A DNA stretch of 64,000 nucleotides. Origin: CAYPAV01 sp964408805 (GTDB taxonomy: Bacteria; Pseudomonadota; Alphaproteobacteria; UBA8366). The stretch covers positions 1-64,000 of the forward strand of contig CAYPAV010000022.1 in assembly GCA_964408805.1 (NCBI GenBank), given 5' to 3'. The notes beneath the pieces are model-generated. The model saw only the letters and a program-made list of their open reading frames with translations, was not told the DNA's origin and made no database searches. Shown one piece after another: positions 17,575-26,535 of this stretch (position 1 is its first letter; each line of letters begins with the position of its first letter). Position numbers and translations under genes: made by a program.

Positions 17575-18627
17575 TCAGTCGCTCCGCGGCGGGTTTAGCC
17601 GGGCGCATTCGGCCATCAGGTCGACGCCCGCATCCGTCTTGGTCGAGACCGTAAGACTATCCGCGCCCGACTCGTCCCACGCCTTGTAGCGCTGTTTGAT
17701 GCGCGCGGGCGGCCCCATCAGCGAGCGCGAATCGACCCATTCGTCCGGCACCGCAGCCGCCGCCTCGTCCTTGTGGCCGGCCAGGTAGAGTTCCTGGATA
17801 CGGTCGGCCGCGTCCTTGTAGCCGCGCCGGATCAGCATGTCCTTGTGGAAGTTCGTGTCCTTGTGACCCATGCCGCCGATATAGAGGGCTTCGCGCGGTT
17901 TCAGCCGGTCGAGGGCGGCCTGCACGTCGTCGTCGATGTCGACGAAGACGCGGGTCTGAATCTCGAAATTATCCCAGCCCTTGCCGTTGCCGGCGCGTTT
18001 GAAGCCTTCCTCGATCCAGGGTTTGTACTCGTCGAGCGTGCCTGGAATGAACCCGAGCGGCAGCCAGCCGTCGGCGATCTCGCCCGTCAGCCGGACCGAC
18101 TGTTCCTTGCCGGAGCCGATGAAGATCGGGATATCCGGATTCATGTGGAGGATCGAGCGGAGGGGCTTTCCGACGCCGAGCGCGCCTTCCCCTTCATAGG
18201 GCAGTTTGATCTGTTTGCCGTCATGCGTGAGGCCTTCCTCGCGGGCCCAGACCTTCCGCATGATGGCGACGTAGTCCTTCAGCCAATAATACGGACTGCC
18301 CCAGGGCTCGCCGTACCAGCCCTCGACGATCTGCGGACCGGAGACGCCAAGCCCCGCGATGAACCGGCCGCCGCCAGCCAGCGCATCGACGGTGCCTGCG
18401 CACATCGCGGCATTAGCGGGTGTTCGGGCCGAAACCTGGATGATCCCGGTGCCGAGCTTGATCCGCTCGGTCACGGCCGCCAGATAGGCAAGCGGCGTGA
18501 TCGCATCCGAGCCGTAGGCCTCCGCCGTCCAAACCGAATCGTAGCCGAGCTTCTCCGCCCGCTTCACGCGTTCGACCGGCAAGTCCATGGTGGCGCCGGA
18601 ATAGCCGATCGACAGTCCGAGTTTCAT
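17575..18627 (-). CDS. LLM-class F420-dependent oxidoreductase
   Basis: 350 residues and a close paralogue of the product of 9830-10876. They share KLGLSIGYSG/KLGVVLGTGT starts, LGYDSVWTAEAYGSDAITP, LGTGIIQVSARTPANAAM, GLGVSGPQIVEGWYG and a downstream YIGGMGHKDTNFHKD segment. These are the hallmarks of the mycobacterial F420-dependent family. It is convergent with the previous LLM gene across 12 bp and heads a minus-strand run away from the two dehydratase genes. The duplication suggests two related substrates, such as successive intermediates of one pathway. Confidence 0.88.
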   Translation of the reverse strand: MKLGLSIGYSGATMDLPVERVKRAEKLGYDSVWTAEAYGSDAITPLAYLAAVTERIKLGTGIIQVSARTPANAAMCAGTVDALAGGGRFIAGLGVSGPQIVEGWYGEPWGSPYYWLKDYVAIMRKVWAREEGLTHDGKQIKLPYEGEGALGVGKPLRSILHMNPDIPIFIGSGKEQSVRLTGEIADGWLPLGFIPGTLDEYKPWIEEGFKRAGNGKGWDNFEIQTRVFVDIDDDVQAALDRLKPREALYIGGMGHKDTNFHKDMLIRRGYKDAADRIQELYLAGHKDEAAAAVPDEWVDSRSLMGPPARIKQRYKAWDESGADSLTVSTKTDAGVDLMAECARLNPPRSD

Positions 18628-18659
18628 AAGCCGTCCTCCGAGAGAGGGCCGGACGACCC

Positions 18660-19082
18660 CTAGGGGTCGATCCGGGCCGTGGCGGTGCCGGTGATCACGG
18701 TCTTGCCGTCCTGATTGACCGTCTCCAGGATCAGGTCGACGACCGAATCACCATCCTCTTCGCGGATCGCCGAGATGGTCGATTTCGCGGTCAGGGTATC
18801 GCCGGGCCAAACCTGGTTGGTGAAGCGCACACCGTATTTCTTCAGCCGGCCGTCGCCGACGTAGTTCGTCAGCATCGTGCCGGTGAGCCCCATCGACAGC
18901 ATGCCGTGGGCGAAGACGCCGGGATAGCCGGCCACTTCCCTGGAATAGAGGTCGTCGCTGTGAAGCGGGTTGTAGTCGCCCGACGCACCGGAATACATCA
19001 CCAGTTGGGTCCGGGTCAGGTCGTCGACCACGACTTCCTCGTGGGTGTCGCCGACGCTTAGATTCGCGGCCTTGAGTGCCAT
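18660..19082 (-). CDS. MaoC-like (R)-hydratase half, hot-dog fold
   Basis: 140 residues, a MaoC-type hot-dog domain. The hydratase signature is visible in SGDYNPLHSDDLYSR, with the catalytic Asp and His, and in GVFAHGMLSMGLTGTML. The C-terminal strand VRFTNQVWPGDTLTAKSTI is typical. It should hydrate an enoyl-CoA together with the hot-dog protein encoded 14 bp upstream, in the manner of HadAB or ChsH1/ChsH2-type heterodimers. A frame extension to 19379 runs across the neighbour and is not used; ATG 19082 is followed directly by the fold. Confidence 0.87.
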   Translation of the reverse strand: MALKAANLSVGDTHEEVVVDDLTRTQLVMYSGASGDYNPLHSDDLYSREVAGYPGVFAHGMLSMGLTGTMLTNYVGDGRLKKYGVRFTNQVWPGDTLTAKSTISAIREEDGDSVVDLILETVNQDGKTVITGTATARIDP

Positions 19083-19096
19083 CGTCTTGTCCTCCC

Positions 19097-19582
19097 TCAA
19101 CTCTGCTCGACCGGGCGTTCGGTCTTGACGCCGACACCGATCGAGGTGATGACCAATTCGCCGTTCTGGTCGCGGTATTCCTGGACGCGTTCCGTGAACA
19201 TCAGCTTGCCCGCGCGCTTGCTCTGCTTCTCCCAGGTCTTGCCGTCGAAACTGGTCACGGTCAGCACGTCGCCCGGCTTCAGGTGGCGGTGATACTCGAA
19301 ATGCTGCTCCGCATGGAGCCCGCCGGTCGAGGCCGCCGGCTCGTCGAGGCCGGTCGGGTTCTTGCCGGAGCCGAACCACTTCTCTCCCGGCTTGACCCTG
19401 AGGTGATAGTCGGGGTCGAACTGGGCCACGGCGCGGGGGAAGGTCGGGGGTGCTATGATGTGTCCCACCTCGGTCTTCTTCGCCGCCTCTTCATCATGAT
19501 AGATCGGGTTCGGGTCGCCGACCGAGCGTGCGAACATCATGATATGGGTCGCCTCAACCGGCATCTTGATATCGTCGGCCAT
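19097..19582 (-). CDS. MaoC N-terminal-type dehydratase half (FAS1/HadA-like)
   Basis: 161 residues of the MaoC N-terminal dehydratase family, which pairs with a catalytic MaoC subunit. Family features are ARSVGDPNPIYHDEEAAKKTE, IIAPPTFPRAV, a loop ending in HAEQHFEYHRHLKPGDVL and the closing strand GELVITSIGVGV. ATG 19582 has AAGGAG 8 nt upstream; the earlier in-frame ATG at 19609 does not. The subunit usually shapes the acyl tunnel while the partner, encoded next, provides the Asp/His pair. The gene pair resembles those for long or bulky enoyl-CoA substrates. Confidence 0.86.
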   Translation of the reverse strand: MADDIKMPVEATHIMMFARSVGDPNPIYHDEEAAKKTEVGHIIAPPTFPRAVAQFDPDYHLRVKPGEKWFGSGKNPTGLDEPAASTGGLHAEQHFEYHRHLKPGDVLTVTSFDGKTWEKQSKRAGKLMFTERVQEYRDQNGELVITSIGVGVKTERPVEQS

Positions 19583-19656
19583 GGGTCTCTCTCCTTCGAA
19601 TGTCTTCAAAAATTCTCGGCTAGAACAGAAGTGTGATCCGGGCGGGCGCGGTCAAG

Positions 19657-20871
19657 TTAATCGGCCGCCGCATTTGTCGGCGCGAGGCCGGGGCCTTCGA
19701 TGACGCCCTTTCCGGCGAGTTCGGCGATCCGCTCGGCGGAATAGCCATGGGCCTCGAGGATGGCCGACGTGTGCTGGCCGAGTGCCGGCGTCGTGCCCCG
19801 CGGCGTGCCGCTGATCGGCGGCGGCGCACCCGCGGCGAGCGGCATCGGAACGGGAGTCGGTATTTTCGGATGGTCGATCCAGGTAACGGTTTCGTCGGCT
19901 TTGGCCTGAGGATGCGCAAGAAACCCCGCGTAATCGTTCAATATTTCGTTCGTGATGTCAGCCTCGGTCAGGCGGGCGCTCATCGTAACCGACGTTTCTT
20001 GTGCCATGGCCGCCGAGACATCGTCGTTCAGCGCGGCGACGTTTGCTGCGCGGCGAGCCAGGTCCGTATAACGCGGGTCTTCGGCCATATCGGGTCGTCC
20101 GATCGCTTGGCAGAAGGCGGCAAACAGCTCGTTCTTTTGCACGACCAGCGTGATCCAGCCGTCCTTTGTAGGGTAGACACCGTGGGGCAAACTGCCGGGC
20201 ATCATCTCGCCGCCCTCGAGGGTGTTGGCCATGACGCGAATGGATTGTATCGCGGCACCCGCGCGCATCAGGCTGCTGTCGATATGGCGGCCTCTCGGAT
20301 CGTCGCGCTTGGCGTAGAGCGCCGCCGACACCGCGTGGAAGGAGTAGAGCGCGGTCGCCATGTCGACGGGAATGAACACGATGCGGTGTGGAACGCCATC
20401 CTCGCCCTTGTTCGAATCCATCATGCCCGTCAGCGCCTGGAGTGCCGGGTCAAGCGCCGGGTGGGCGGCGAGCGGCCCTTGTTGCCCGAAGCCCGAGACC
20501 GAAAGGTAGATCACGCCCGGATTGCGCTTGGCCACGGCCTTGTAGTCAAAGCCGAGGCGCGCCATGACGCCGGGCCGGAATCCCTCCATGAGCACGTCGG
20601 CCTCCGCGACCAGGTCCCAAAGGACGGTGCGGCCGGCCTCATCCTTCAGGTCGAGGGCGATGCTTTTCTTGCCCAGATTGCCGGCGATCGTATAGGCGGT
20701 GACATCGCCATAGGCGGTGCCGAGCCCGCGCGACCAGTCGCCGCCGCCGGTTGGTTCGACCTTGATCACGTTGGCACCTTGTTGTGCCAGCAACATGCCG
20801 CAATAGGGGCCGGCAATGCCCTGGCTCAAATCGACGACCTTCACGCCTTCATAGGGCGCCTCGTAACTCAT
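19657..20871 (-). CDS. Type III CoA-transferase (CaiB/BaiF family)
   Basis: 404 residues, full length for the family. It begins GVKVVDLSQGIAGPYCGMLLAQQGA (two elements) and continues with VIKVEPTGGGDWSRGLG. The active-site Asp lies in DPALQALTG, at the usual GxDxxxQAxxG position. RPGVMARLGFDYKAVAKRNPGVIYLSVSGFGQQGP is the conserved central stretch. It moves CoA between carboxylic acids and probably activates the pathway's acid substrate. It reads away from the divergent thioesterase gene at 21011. Confidence 0.9.
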   Translation of the reverse strand: MSYEAPYEGVKVVDLSQGIAGPYCGMLLAQQGANVIKVEPTGGGDWSRGLGTAYGDVTAYTIAGNLGKKSIALDLKDEAGRTVLWDLVAEADVLMEGFRPGVMARLGFDYKAVAKRNPGVIYLSVSGFGQQGPLAAHPALDPALQALTGMMDSNKGEDGVPHRIVFIPVDMATALYSFHAVSAALYAKRDDPRGRHIDSSLMRAGAAIQSIRVMANTLEGGEMMPGSLPHGVYPTKDGWITLVVQKNELFAAFCQAIGRPDMAEDPRYTDLARRAANVAALNDDVSAAMAQETSVTMSARLTEADITNEILNDYAGFLAHPQAKADETVTWIDHPKIPTPVPMPLAAGAPPPISGTPRGTTPALGQHTSAILEAHGYSAERIAELAGKGVIEGPGLAPTNAAAD

Positions 20872-21010
20872 CTCTCTTCTCCGCTTGGCTTCGAATAGGA
20901 TATGGCGTGAAATTCGGCCTCGTCGAAACCACTTTCGGCGACTTGATTGATGTATCGGCGCGGCCCATCTATCTCCGACATGTTTGCCTTGCGGCGCTTA
21001 GGAGAGTTTC

Positions 21011-21511
21011 TTGCCCGACAGTTCCGAAATTCCGGTCCCCCTGGCCCTTCACACCGAAGTCGTCCGCCCCGAATGGATCGACCATAACGGCCATATGAAC
21101 GTCGCCTACTATCTGATGGCCTTCGACGAGGCCTCCGGCGAACTGTTGAACTATATCGGTCTCGACGACGCTTATAAGAAGGCCACCAACACAGCTACTT
21201 TCGTCGGCGACTTTCATATCCATTACGTCGGCGAATTGCTGGAAGGCGATCCGCTCCGCTTTACCCAGCGGATCATCGCCTGCGACGAGAAGCGGGTTCA
21301 TTTCTGGCAGGAGATGTATCACGCCGAGAAGGGCTATCTCGCCGCCGAGGCGGAAGCCGTGACGCTTCACATCGACATGTCGGTCCGGCGCGTCGCACCC
21401 ATGGCGCCGAATGTGTTCGAGTGGGTCAATGCGGTCCGGGCGGCGCACGCGATCCTGCCGCTGCCGGAGCGCTTGGGACGCGTCCTTGGGGTTCCGTCTA
21501 ATTCGGGCTAG
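21011..21511 (+). CDS. Acyl-CoA thioesterase, hot-dog fold
   Basis: 166 residues. The hot-dog thioesterase signature WIDHNGHMNVAYYLMAFDEAS is clear; this type is also found as the C-terminal domain of carnitine dehydrogenases. A TTG start at 21011 is supported by AGGAGAG 4 nt upstream. It would release a free acid from CoA at the end of the pathway or clear dead-end esters. The stop codon overlaps that of the convergent VOC gene: the palindrome CTAG at 21508-21511 supplies TAG on both strands. Confidence 0.82.
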   Translation: MPDSSEIPVPLALHTEVVRPEWIDHNGHMNVAYYLMAFDEASGELLNYIGLDDAYKKATNTATFVGDFHIHYVGELLEGDPLRFTQRIIACDEKRVHFWQEMYHAEKGYLAAEAEAVTLHIDMSVRRVAPMAPNVFEWVNAVRAAHAILPLPERLGRVLGVPSNSG

Positions 21512-21936
21512 GCGGGCGCATCGGTCGCGAAGACGCGGTCTTTCGGTTGGGATTTGAACTCGACGACGTTTCCGCAGCCGTCGCGCAATTGCATGATCCG
21601 CTGCTCGGCCGGCTTGCCCTCGAAGGAGACGCGCGGCGAGAGCACCCAGTCAGTGCCTTGATCGTCGAGGCGATCCGCCATTGCCTCCCAATCGTCGAGC
21701 GGGATGATCACGCCGAAATGACGCAGTGGCGAGATGGCACCATCCGACGGGATAACCCCGCCGTCATCGCCCGCCAGCTTCGGCGACAAATGCGCCACCA
21801 CGTGATGTCCGAAGAAATTGATATCGAACCGCCCCTTCGTCTGCCGGCCGACGCCGCAGCCTAGCGTTTCGACATAGAACGCCTTCGCGCGTTCCAGGTC
21901 GTCAACCGGAATGGAGAGGTGAAACAACGGTGCCAT
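21508..21936 (-). CDS. VOC/glyoxalase-like protein
   Basis: 142 residues of the vicinal-oxygen-chelate fold. The N-terminal module is LFHLSIPVDDLERAKAFYVETLGC; the C-terminal half has HFGVIIPLDDW and ends with the metal-site-like stretch RDGCGNVVEFKS. Possible metal ligands are His in the first strand and Glu in VVEFK. The role could be an extradiol-type dioxygenase, a lyase or an isomerase. The frame stays open to 22440 on this strand, but the fold begins at ATG 21936. Confidence 0.83.
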   Translation of the reverse strand: MAPLFHLSIPVDDLERAKAFYVETLGCGVGRQTKGRFDINFFGHHVVAHLSPKLAGDDGGVIPSDGAISPLRHFGVIIPLDDWEAMADRLDDQGTDWVLSPRVSFEGKPAEQRIMQLRDGCGNVVEFKSQPKDRVFATDAPA

Positions 21937-22026
21937 CTTGCGAACGCTCCTTAAGCGGCTATCTATACAAACCGTTTTATCGAACGACCTTCCTGTTGCA
22001 AGGCAATTCATTGAAAGAGATAGAAG

Positions 22027-23007
22027 ATGAGCGAGACCGGGCGAAAAAAGGTTCTGCTGAACGGCGATATCCATCCAAGCGCGATGGCGATTCTGGAAGC
22101 GCGGGACGACATCGAAATCGAGCATCTGCCGATCGAACGAGAAGCGGAAATGCCGGACAAGATCAAGGGCGCCAACGCGGTCCTGGCGCGCTCCTGCGCG
22201 GTCTCCGCCGAGATGATCGCCTCTTCGAACGGGCTGGAAGTGGTCTCTCGTCATGGCGTCGGCTATGACAAGGTCGCGGTCGACTCGCTTACCGCGCGGA
22301 ATATTCCGTTGACCGTAACCGGCACCGCGAACACGCCTTCCGTTGCCGAGCAGACCCTGATGCTGATGCTCGCTGTTGCCAAGGGTGTCCTGAAGACCGA
22401 CCAGGAAACCCGGGCAGGTAATTTCCTCGCGGCCCGCCATGCCATGGGGCGGATCGAACTATTGGAGAAGAAGGTCCTGATCATCGGCTTCGGGCGCATC
22501 GGCAAGGTCGTGACCCGGCGCTGTCAGGGCTTCGACATGGAGGTCCTGGCCTGTGACCCCTATATCGACCAGCAGCTCATCCGCGACGCGGGTACCGACC
22601 CGGTCGAGGACTTTCGGGACGTGCTGGGGGAGATCGATTACCTGACCGTACACACGCCCCTGACCGAGGAGACCCGTGGTCTCATAGGGCGCGACGAACT
22701 GGCCCGGATGAAACCGACGGCGGTGGTCGTCAATTGTGCCCGCGGCGGCATCATCGACGAGGATGCGCTTTACGAGGCGCTCCGCGACGGCGGTATTTAC
22801 GGCGCGGGGATCGATGTTTTCGACGAGGAGCCGACACCGGGCAACCATCCGCTGTTCACGCTCGACAATATAGTTTGCAGTCCCCACGCGGCCGCCTCGC
22901 CGGTCGAATGCCTGGAGCGTATGGGCGTGCAGGCGGCGCAGAACATCCTCGACGTTTTCGATGGCAGGATCGCGCCGGAAATGGTGGTGAACCGCGAGAT
23001 TTTGTGA
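22027..23007 (+). CDS. D-2-hydroxyacid dehydrogenase (SerA-like)
   Basis: 326 residues, a D-isomer-specific 2-hydroxyacid dehydrogenase without the regulatory ACT domain of long SerA proteins. It has the NAD-binding loop IIGFGRIGKVVTRRC, the catalytic Arg in NCARGGIIDEDAL, the Glu in GAGIDVFDEEPT, and His in CSPHAAASP. It would reduce a 2-oxoacid or oxidise a D-hydroxyacid. The ATG follows AGATAGAAG, a weak ribosome site. The neighbouring racemase and MmgE/PrpD genes suggest organic-acid catabolism rather than serine synthesis. Confidence 0.88.
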   Translation: MSETGRKKVLLNGDIHPSAMAILEARDDIEIEHLPIEREAEMPDKIKGANAVLARSCAVSAEMIASSNGLEVVSRHGVGYDKVAVDSLTARNIPLTVTGTANTPSVAEQTLMLMLAVAKGVLKTDQETRAGNFLAARHAMGRIELLEKKVLIIGFGRIGKVVTRRCQGFDMEVLACDPYIDQQLIRDAGTDPVEDFRDVLGEIDYLTVHTPLTEETRGLIGRDELARMKPTAVVVNCARGGIIDEDALYEALRDGGIYGAGIDVFDEEPTPGNHPLFTLDNIVCSPHAAASPVECLERMGVQAAQNILDVFDGRIAPEMVVNREIL

Positions 23008-23010
23008 ACG

Positions 23011-23748
23011 TCAGGGCCGGAACCGCCGCGGCCGCAATCCGGCCTGGACCCAGGTCAGGAAACTCACCACGTCAAAGACCGGAAGACCGAACGCGTTGTT
23101 CAGATCGCGGGCGAAGGGACCCATATTCGCGCATTCAAGCACCAGCGCCCCAATGTCGTCGTGCTGGTCGACAAGGGTGCGGCCGGCCGCCAGGAGATCC
23201 TCCCGCGCCGCCTCGACATCGATCGATAGCTCGTCTTCAAGCATCACCCGGGTGAATTCCCGGCCGCCCTCGGTGCCGACGACCGGCGTGTCCAAGGGTA
23301 CGCCCGCGGCTTCCAGATGGGCCGGCGTTAGCGATTCGGCCGAAACCGTTATCACGCCGACCCGCTTTCCCGCCGGCAGCAGGGCTTGGACCCAGGGAAC
23401 CTGCATCAGCGAGGAAGTCGCGACTGGAACGCCGGCCGCCGCTGCGATCTCTTCCTGGAAGAGCGAGAGGAAACCGCAGGTCGTGCCGATCCCATCGGCC
23501 CCAAGGGCCACCACCTCTTTCGCCGCCTCGATGAAGACGTCCTTCAAACCCGCCGCCCCGTCATGGACGACGCGGCTCGAGGTAGCACCCCCGACGACCT
23601 TATAGAGTACCGGGAACGGCCAGGTATCGGCATTGCCGATATCGCCCAGAATGCGCGGGAATCGGGTATCCAGCATCAAAATGGCGAGGGTGGCGCCGTA
23701 AATTGATTTGCCGCCCCGGGGGGCGGAATCGTTGATCTGTTCGCTCAT
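23011..23748 (-). CDS. Asp/Glu racemase-family protein
   Basis: 245 residues of the aspartate/glutamate/hydantoin racemase superfamily. Both catalytic cysteines are present, in GIGTTCGFLSLFQ and LECANMGPFARDL. The middle segment GKRVGVITVSAESL is the usual domain linker. Related members include maleate isomerases and arylmalonate decarboxylase-like proteins; two cysteines favour a racemase or isomerase. It is convergent with the dehydrogenase gene (3 bp apart) and divergent from the MmgE/PrpD gene. Confidence 0.83.
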   Translation of the reverse strand: MSEQINDSAPRGGKSIYGATLAILMLDTRFPRILGDIGNADTWPFPVLYKVVGGATSSRVVHDGAAGLKDVFIEAAKEVVALGADGIGTTCGFLSLFQEEIAAAAGVPVATSSLMQVPWVQALLPAGKRVGVITVSAESLTPAHLEAAGVPLDTPVVGTEGGREFTRVMLEDELSIDVEAAREDLLAAGRTLVDQHDDIGALVLECANMGPFARDLNNAFGLPVFDVVSFLTWVQAGLRPRRFRP

Positions 23749-23870
23749 GCGGCCCGGCCTACCTCAATTCAAGGGACGCCCCGACCTTAAACCGGTCCCG
23801 GTGGCCCGGCAACGCAGGGTGACAATTTCCGCCGATATAGGCATCATCGACGCGCTACGGGAGACGACGG

Positions 23871-25283
23871 ATGCACGAAACACGAACGATCGCCGAATGG
23901 GCGCTCGGTCTCGATCTCAACGATATTCCGGAGACCGTGAAGGATCACGCCCGGCGGTTCATCCTCGACAATTTCGGCTGCCAGATCGCGGGCGCCACCC
24001 TGCCTTGGAGCCGGGATTACCATGATGTGATCTGCCGCACGCGCTCGGGCCAGGGGGCGACCGTGGCCTATTACGGCAACCGCCTGTCGCCGGACGACGC
24101 GGCCTTTCTCAACAGCGCCTTCAACCATGCCAACGAGACCGACGATACCCATCTGAAAAGCCCGACTCATCCAGGCGGGATCGCGGTGCCGGCGGCCCTC
24201 GCCATGGCGGAATATGCCAAGGCGGGCGGCGATAAGTTGCTGCTGGCGGTGATCGCGGCCTATGAAGTGCAGATCCGAATCTCTTGGGCCTGCTCGCCGC
24301 ATCTGATCTATAAGGGCCATCACCCGCCTGTCGGTGTCGGTCCGTTCGGGGCCGCGATCGCGTCGTCGATTTTGATGGGGTTCGATCTTGAGACGACGAT
24401 CAACGCGCTCGGGATCGCCGGCAGTCATTCGGCGGGGTTGATCGAATACACCAAGACCGGCGGATCGGTGAAACGCATTCACAGCGCCATCCCGACACAA
24501 GCTGGCGTCCGTGCGGCCCTCTTCGCCGATATCGGGATCACCGCACCCCATACCATCATCGAGGGCGAGAAGGGCTTTTGCGCGGTTTTCGCGGGCGAGT
24601 ACGATCTCAGCCGCTTGACCGACGGTCTGGGGGAGACCTGGCACATGCTCGACAACGGTATCAAGCCGTATAGCTGTTGCCATCTCATCCATGCGGCATT
24701 CGACGCGCTGGACAATATCCGCGACCGGGGACCGGTGCGGGCGGAGGATGTGACCGCCATTCGCGTCGCTACAAACAGCGAACCGATCCTCAGTCATATC
24801 GGCTCGATCACCGAGCCGGAGGATATTCTGGGGGCGCAGTTCAGCCTGCCGTATTCGATGGCGATGCGGCTCCATCACGGCGGGCGCGGGGTCAAGGGCG
24901 GCAACGGCTTTTGGGATTACGTCGAGGTTGATGTGAAGGATCCAGTTCTCCTGGAGACGGCGCGCAAGGTCACCGTCTTCGTGGCAGAGGATGACAGCGA
25001 ATGGTCCTCGGTCGACAAGGGGGCCGGGATCGAGATCGAAACCAAATCGGGCGAGACCCTTCGGGAATCGGTTACCTTCTCGCTCGGCTTGCCGGAAAAC
25101 CCGCTATCGGCGGCGGAGGTGGAGGAGAAATTCCGCTATCTCGTCGATCCGGTCATGCCGGACGGCGCGCCGGCGGCGATCGTCAGTACGGTGCGCGGGA
25201 TCGAGGATGTGACGGATATCGATGAATTGGTGCGGCTTCTCGTCGTGCCGTCGGCGCCCGATGCGCGCGCGGCGGCCGAGTAG
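23871..25283 (+). CDS. MmgE/PrpD family protein
   Basis: 470 residues of the MmgE/PrpD family (2-methylcitrate dehydratase and relatives, including aconitate decarboxylase). The family start TRTIAEWALGLDLNDIPETV is followed by DNFGCQIAGA, NHANETDDTHLKSPTHPGGI, GSVKRIHSAIPTQAGV and IKPYSCCHLIHAAFDA. The ATG follows GGGAGACGACGG. It is the first gene of a three-gene plus-strand set with a PrpF homologue and a second MmgE/PrpD protein. The actual hydroxy acid is not known; no methylcitrate synthase or AcnD is present. Confidence 0.88.
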   Translation: MHETRTIAEWALGLDLNDIPETVKDHARRFILDNFGCQIAGATLPWSRDYHDVICRTRSGQGATVAYYGNRLSPDDAAFLNSAFNHANETDDTHLKSPTHPGGIAVPAALAMAEYAKAGGDKLLLAVIAAYEVQIRISWACSPHLIYKGHHPPVGVGPFGAAIASSILMGFDLETTINALGIAGSHSAGLIEYTKTGGSVKRIHSAIPTQAGVRAALFADIGITAPHTIIEGEKGFCAVFAGEYDLSRLTDGLGETWHMLDNGIKPYSCCHLIHAAFDALDNIRDRGPVRAEDVTAIRVATNSEPILSHIGSITEPEDILGAQFSLPYSMAMRLHHGGRGVKGGNGFWDYVEVDVKDPVLLETARKVTVFVAEDDSEWSSVDKGAGIEIETKSGETLRESVTFSLGLPENPLSAAEVEEKFRYLVDPVMPDGAPAAIVSTVRGIEDVTDIDELVRLLVVPSAPDARAAAE

Positions 25284-25316
25284 GGGCCCCTGGCAAGAAC
25301 ATAAGGAGAGAAACAG

Positions 25317-26522
25317 ATGCGACAATTGCGAATTCCCGCGACCTTCATGCGCGGCGGAACCAGCAACGCGATCGTCTTTCGCGCCGATGACCTCCCGGCG
25401 GACCGCGATCTCTGGCCCGAAATTTTCGCCGCCGCGATCGGCAGCCCCGATCCAAACGGCCGGCAGTTGAACGGTATGGGCGGCGGGATCTCGTCCCTCA
25501 GCAAGGTCTGCGTGGTCGGGCGTTCCGATCGCGAGGATGCCGATATCGACTACACCTTCGCCCAGGTCGTGATCCGTGAGAACAGGGTCGAGTTCACCGG
25601 CAATTGCGGCAACATGTCCTCCGCGATGGGTCCCTTCGCACTCGACGAGGGCATTGTCGAGGCCGATGGTGGGGAAATGGGGGGCGGGAAGGCGCTGATC
25701 CGCATCTACAACACCAACACCAAAAAAATCATCCACGCCCATTTCGACATCGACGACGGCAAGGCGGCGGTGGACGGCGATTATGAACTGCCCGGCGTCG
25801 GTGGCACCGGATCGGCGCTCCGTCTCGATTTCATCGAACCCGGCGGAGCCGGCACCGGCGCTTTGCTGCCGACCGGTAATGCGGTCGACGTGCTGCAGGT
25901 TCCCAGTCTCGGCGAGGTCGAGGTCTCGATCGTCGATGCGGCCGCGACGTGCACGCTCGTCGAGGCGAAAACGGTGGGTCTTGCCGGCAACGAATTGCCG
26001 GGCGAATTAGAGGCGAACTGGAAGGCGTTGGACCTGCTTCAGGAAATTCGCGGGGCGGCGGCGGTCAAGCTCGGTTTCAAGGACAGCATTGAGGAGTCGC
26101 TAGCGGGCATCAGCAACCGTCCATCGATTGGCTTCGTTTCGCCGGCGGCCGCATCGTCAACCTTGGCAGGGGCCGATCTCGCCGTTGGTGACGGCGACGT
26201 CACCGCGCGTCTGATCTCGATGGGCGATCCCCACCGAGCCCTTCCCGGCACCGCATCGATGTGCCTCGCCGTCGCTTCAAAGATCGAGGGCACGCTGGTT
26301 CACCGGAACTCGAGTGCTTCGGATGGCGAGGAAATTCGCCTGATGCATCCCTCCGGCGTTCTGCACGCGGCGGCCTCGGTCTACCGGAAGGACGGCGATT
26401 GGTATGCGGAGCGCTCGAGCCTCTACCGGACCCAGCGCCGGTTGTTCGACGGCTTCGTCTATGTGCCGGCGGCGGCGGTGCCAAACTACGTGGCCTCGCT
26501 TCGCGCGAAAGCGGCCGAATAG
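25317..26522 (+). CDS. PrpF-family isomerase/tautomerase
   Basis: 401 residues, a PrpF-type protein with the two-domain diaminopimelate-epimerase-like fold. It begins LRIPATFMRGGTSNAIVF; the Lys that follows GGTS in most PrpF proteins is Asn here. NGMGGGISSLSKVCVVG and TGNCGNMSSAMGPFA are the other family signatures, the latter with the conserved Cys. Known members isomerise aconitate isomers or tautomerise oxalomesaconate. A clear AGGAGAG precedes the ATG. It lies between two MmgE/PrpD genes, which supports joint action on one tricarboxylate-like substrate. Confidence 0.88.
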   Translation: MRQLRIPATFMRGGTSNAIVFRADDLPADRDLWPEIFAAAIGSPDPNGRQLNGMGGGISSLSKVCVVGRSDREDADIDYTFAQVVIRENRVEFTGNCGNMSSAMGPFALDEGIVEADGGEMGGGKALIRIYNTNTKKIIHAHFDIDDGKAAVDGDYELPGVGGTGSALRLDFIEPGGAGTGALLPTGNAVDVLQVPSLGEVEVSIVDAAATCTLVEAKTVGLAGNELPGELEANWKALDLLQEIRGAAAVKLGFKDSIEESLAGISNRPSIGFVSPAAASSTLAGADLAVGDGDVTARLISMGDPHRALPGTASMCLAVASKIEGTLVHRNSSASDGEEIRLMHPSGVLHAAASVYRKDGDWYAERSSLYRTQRRLFDGFVYVPAAAVPNYVASLRAKAAE

Positions 26523-26535
26523 ACGGGAGTCCGGC

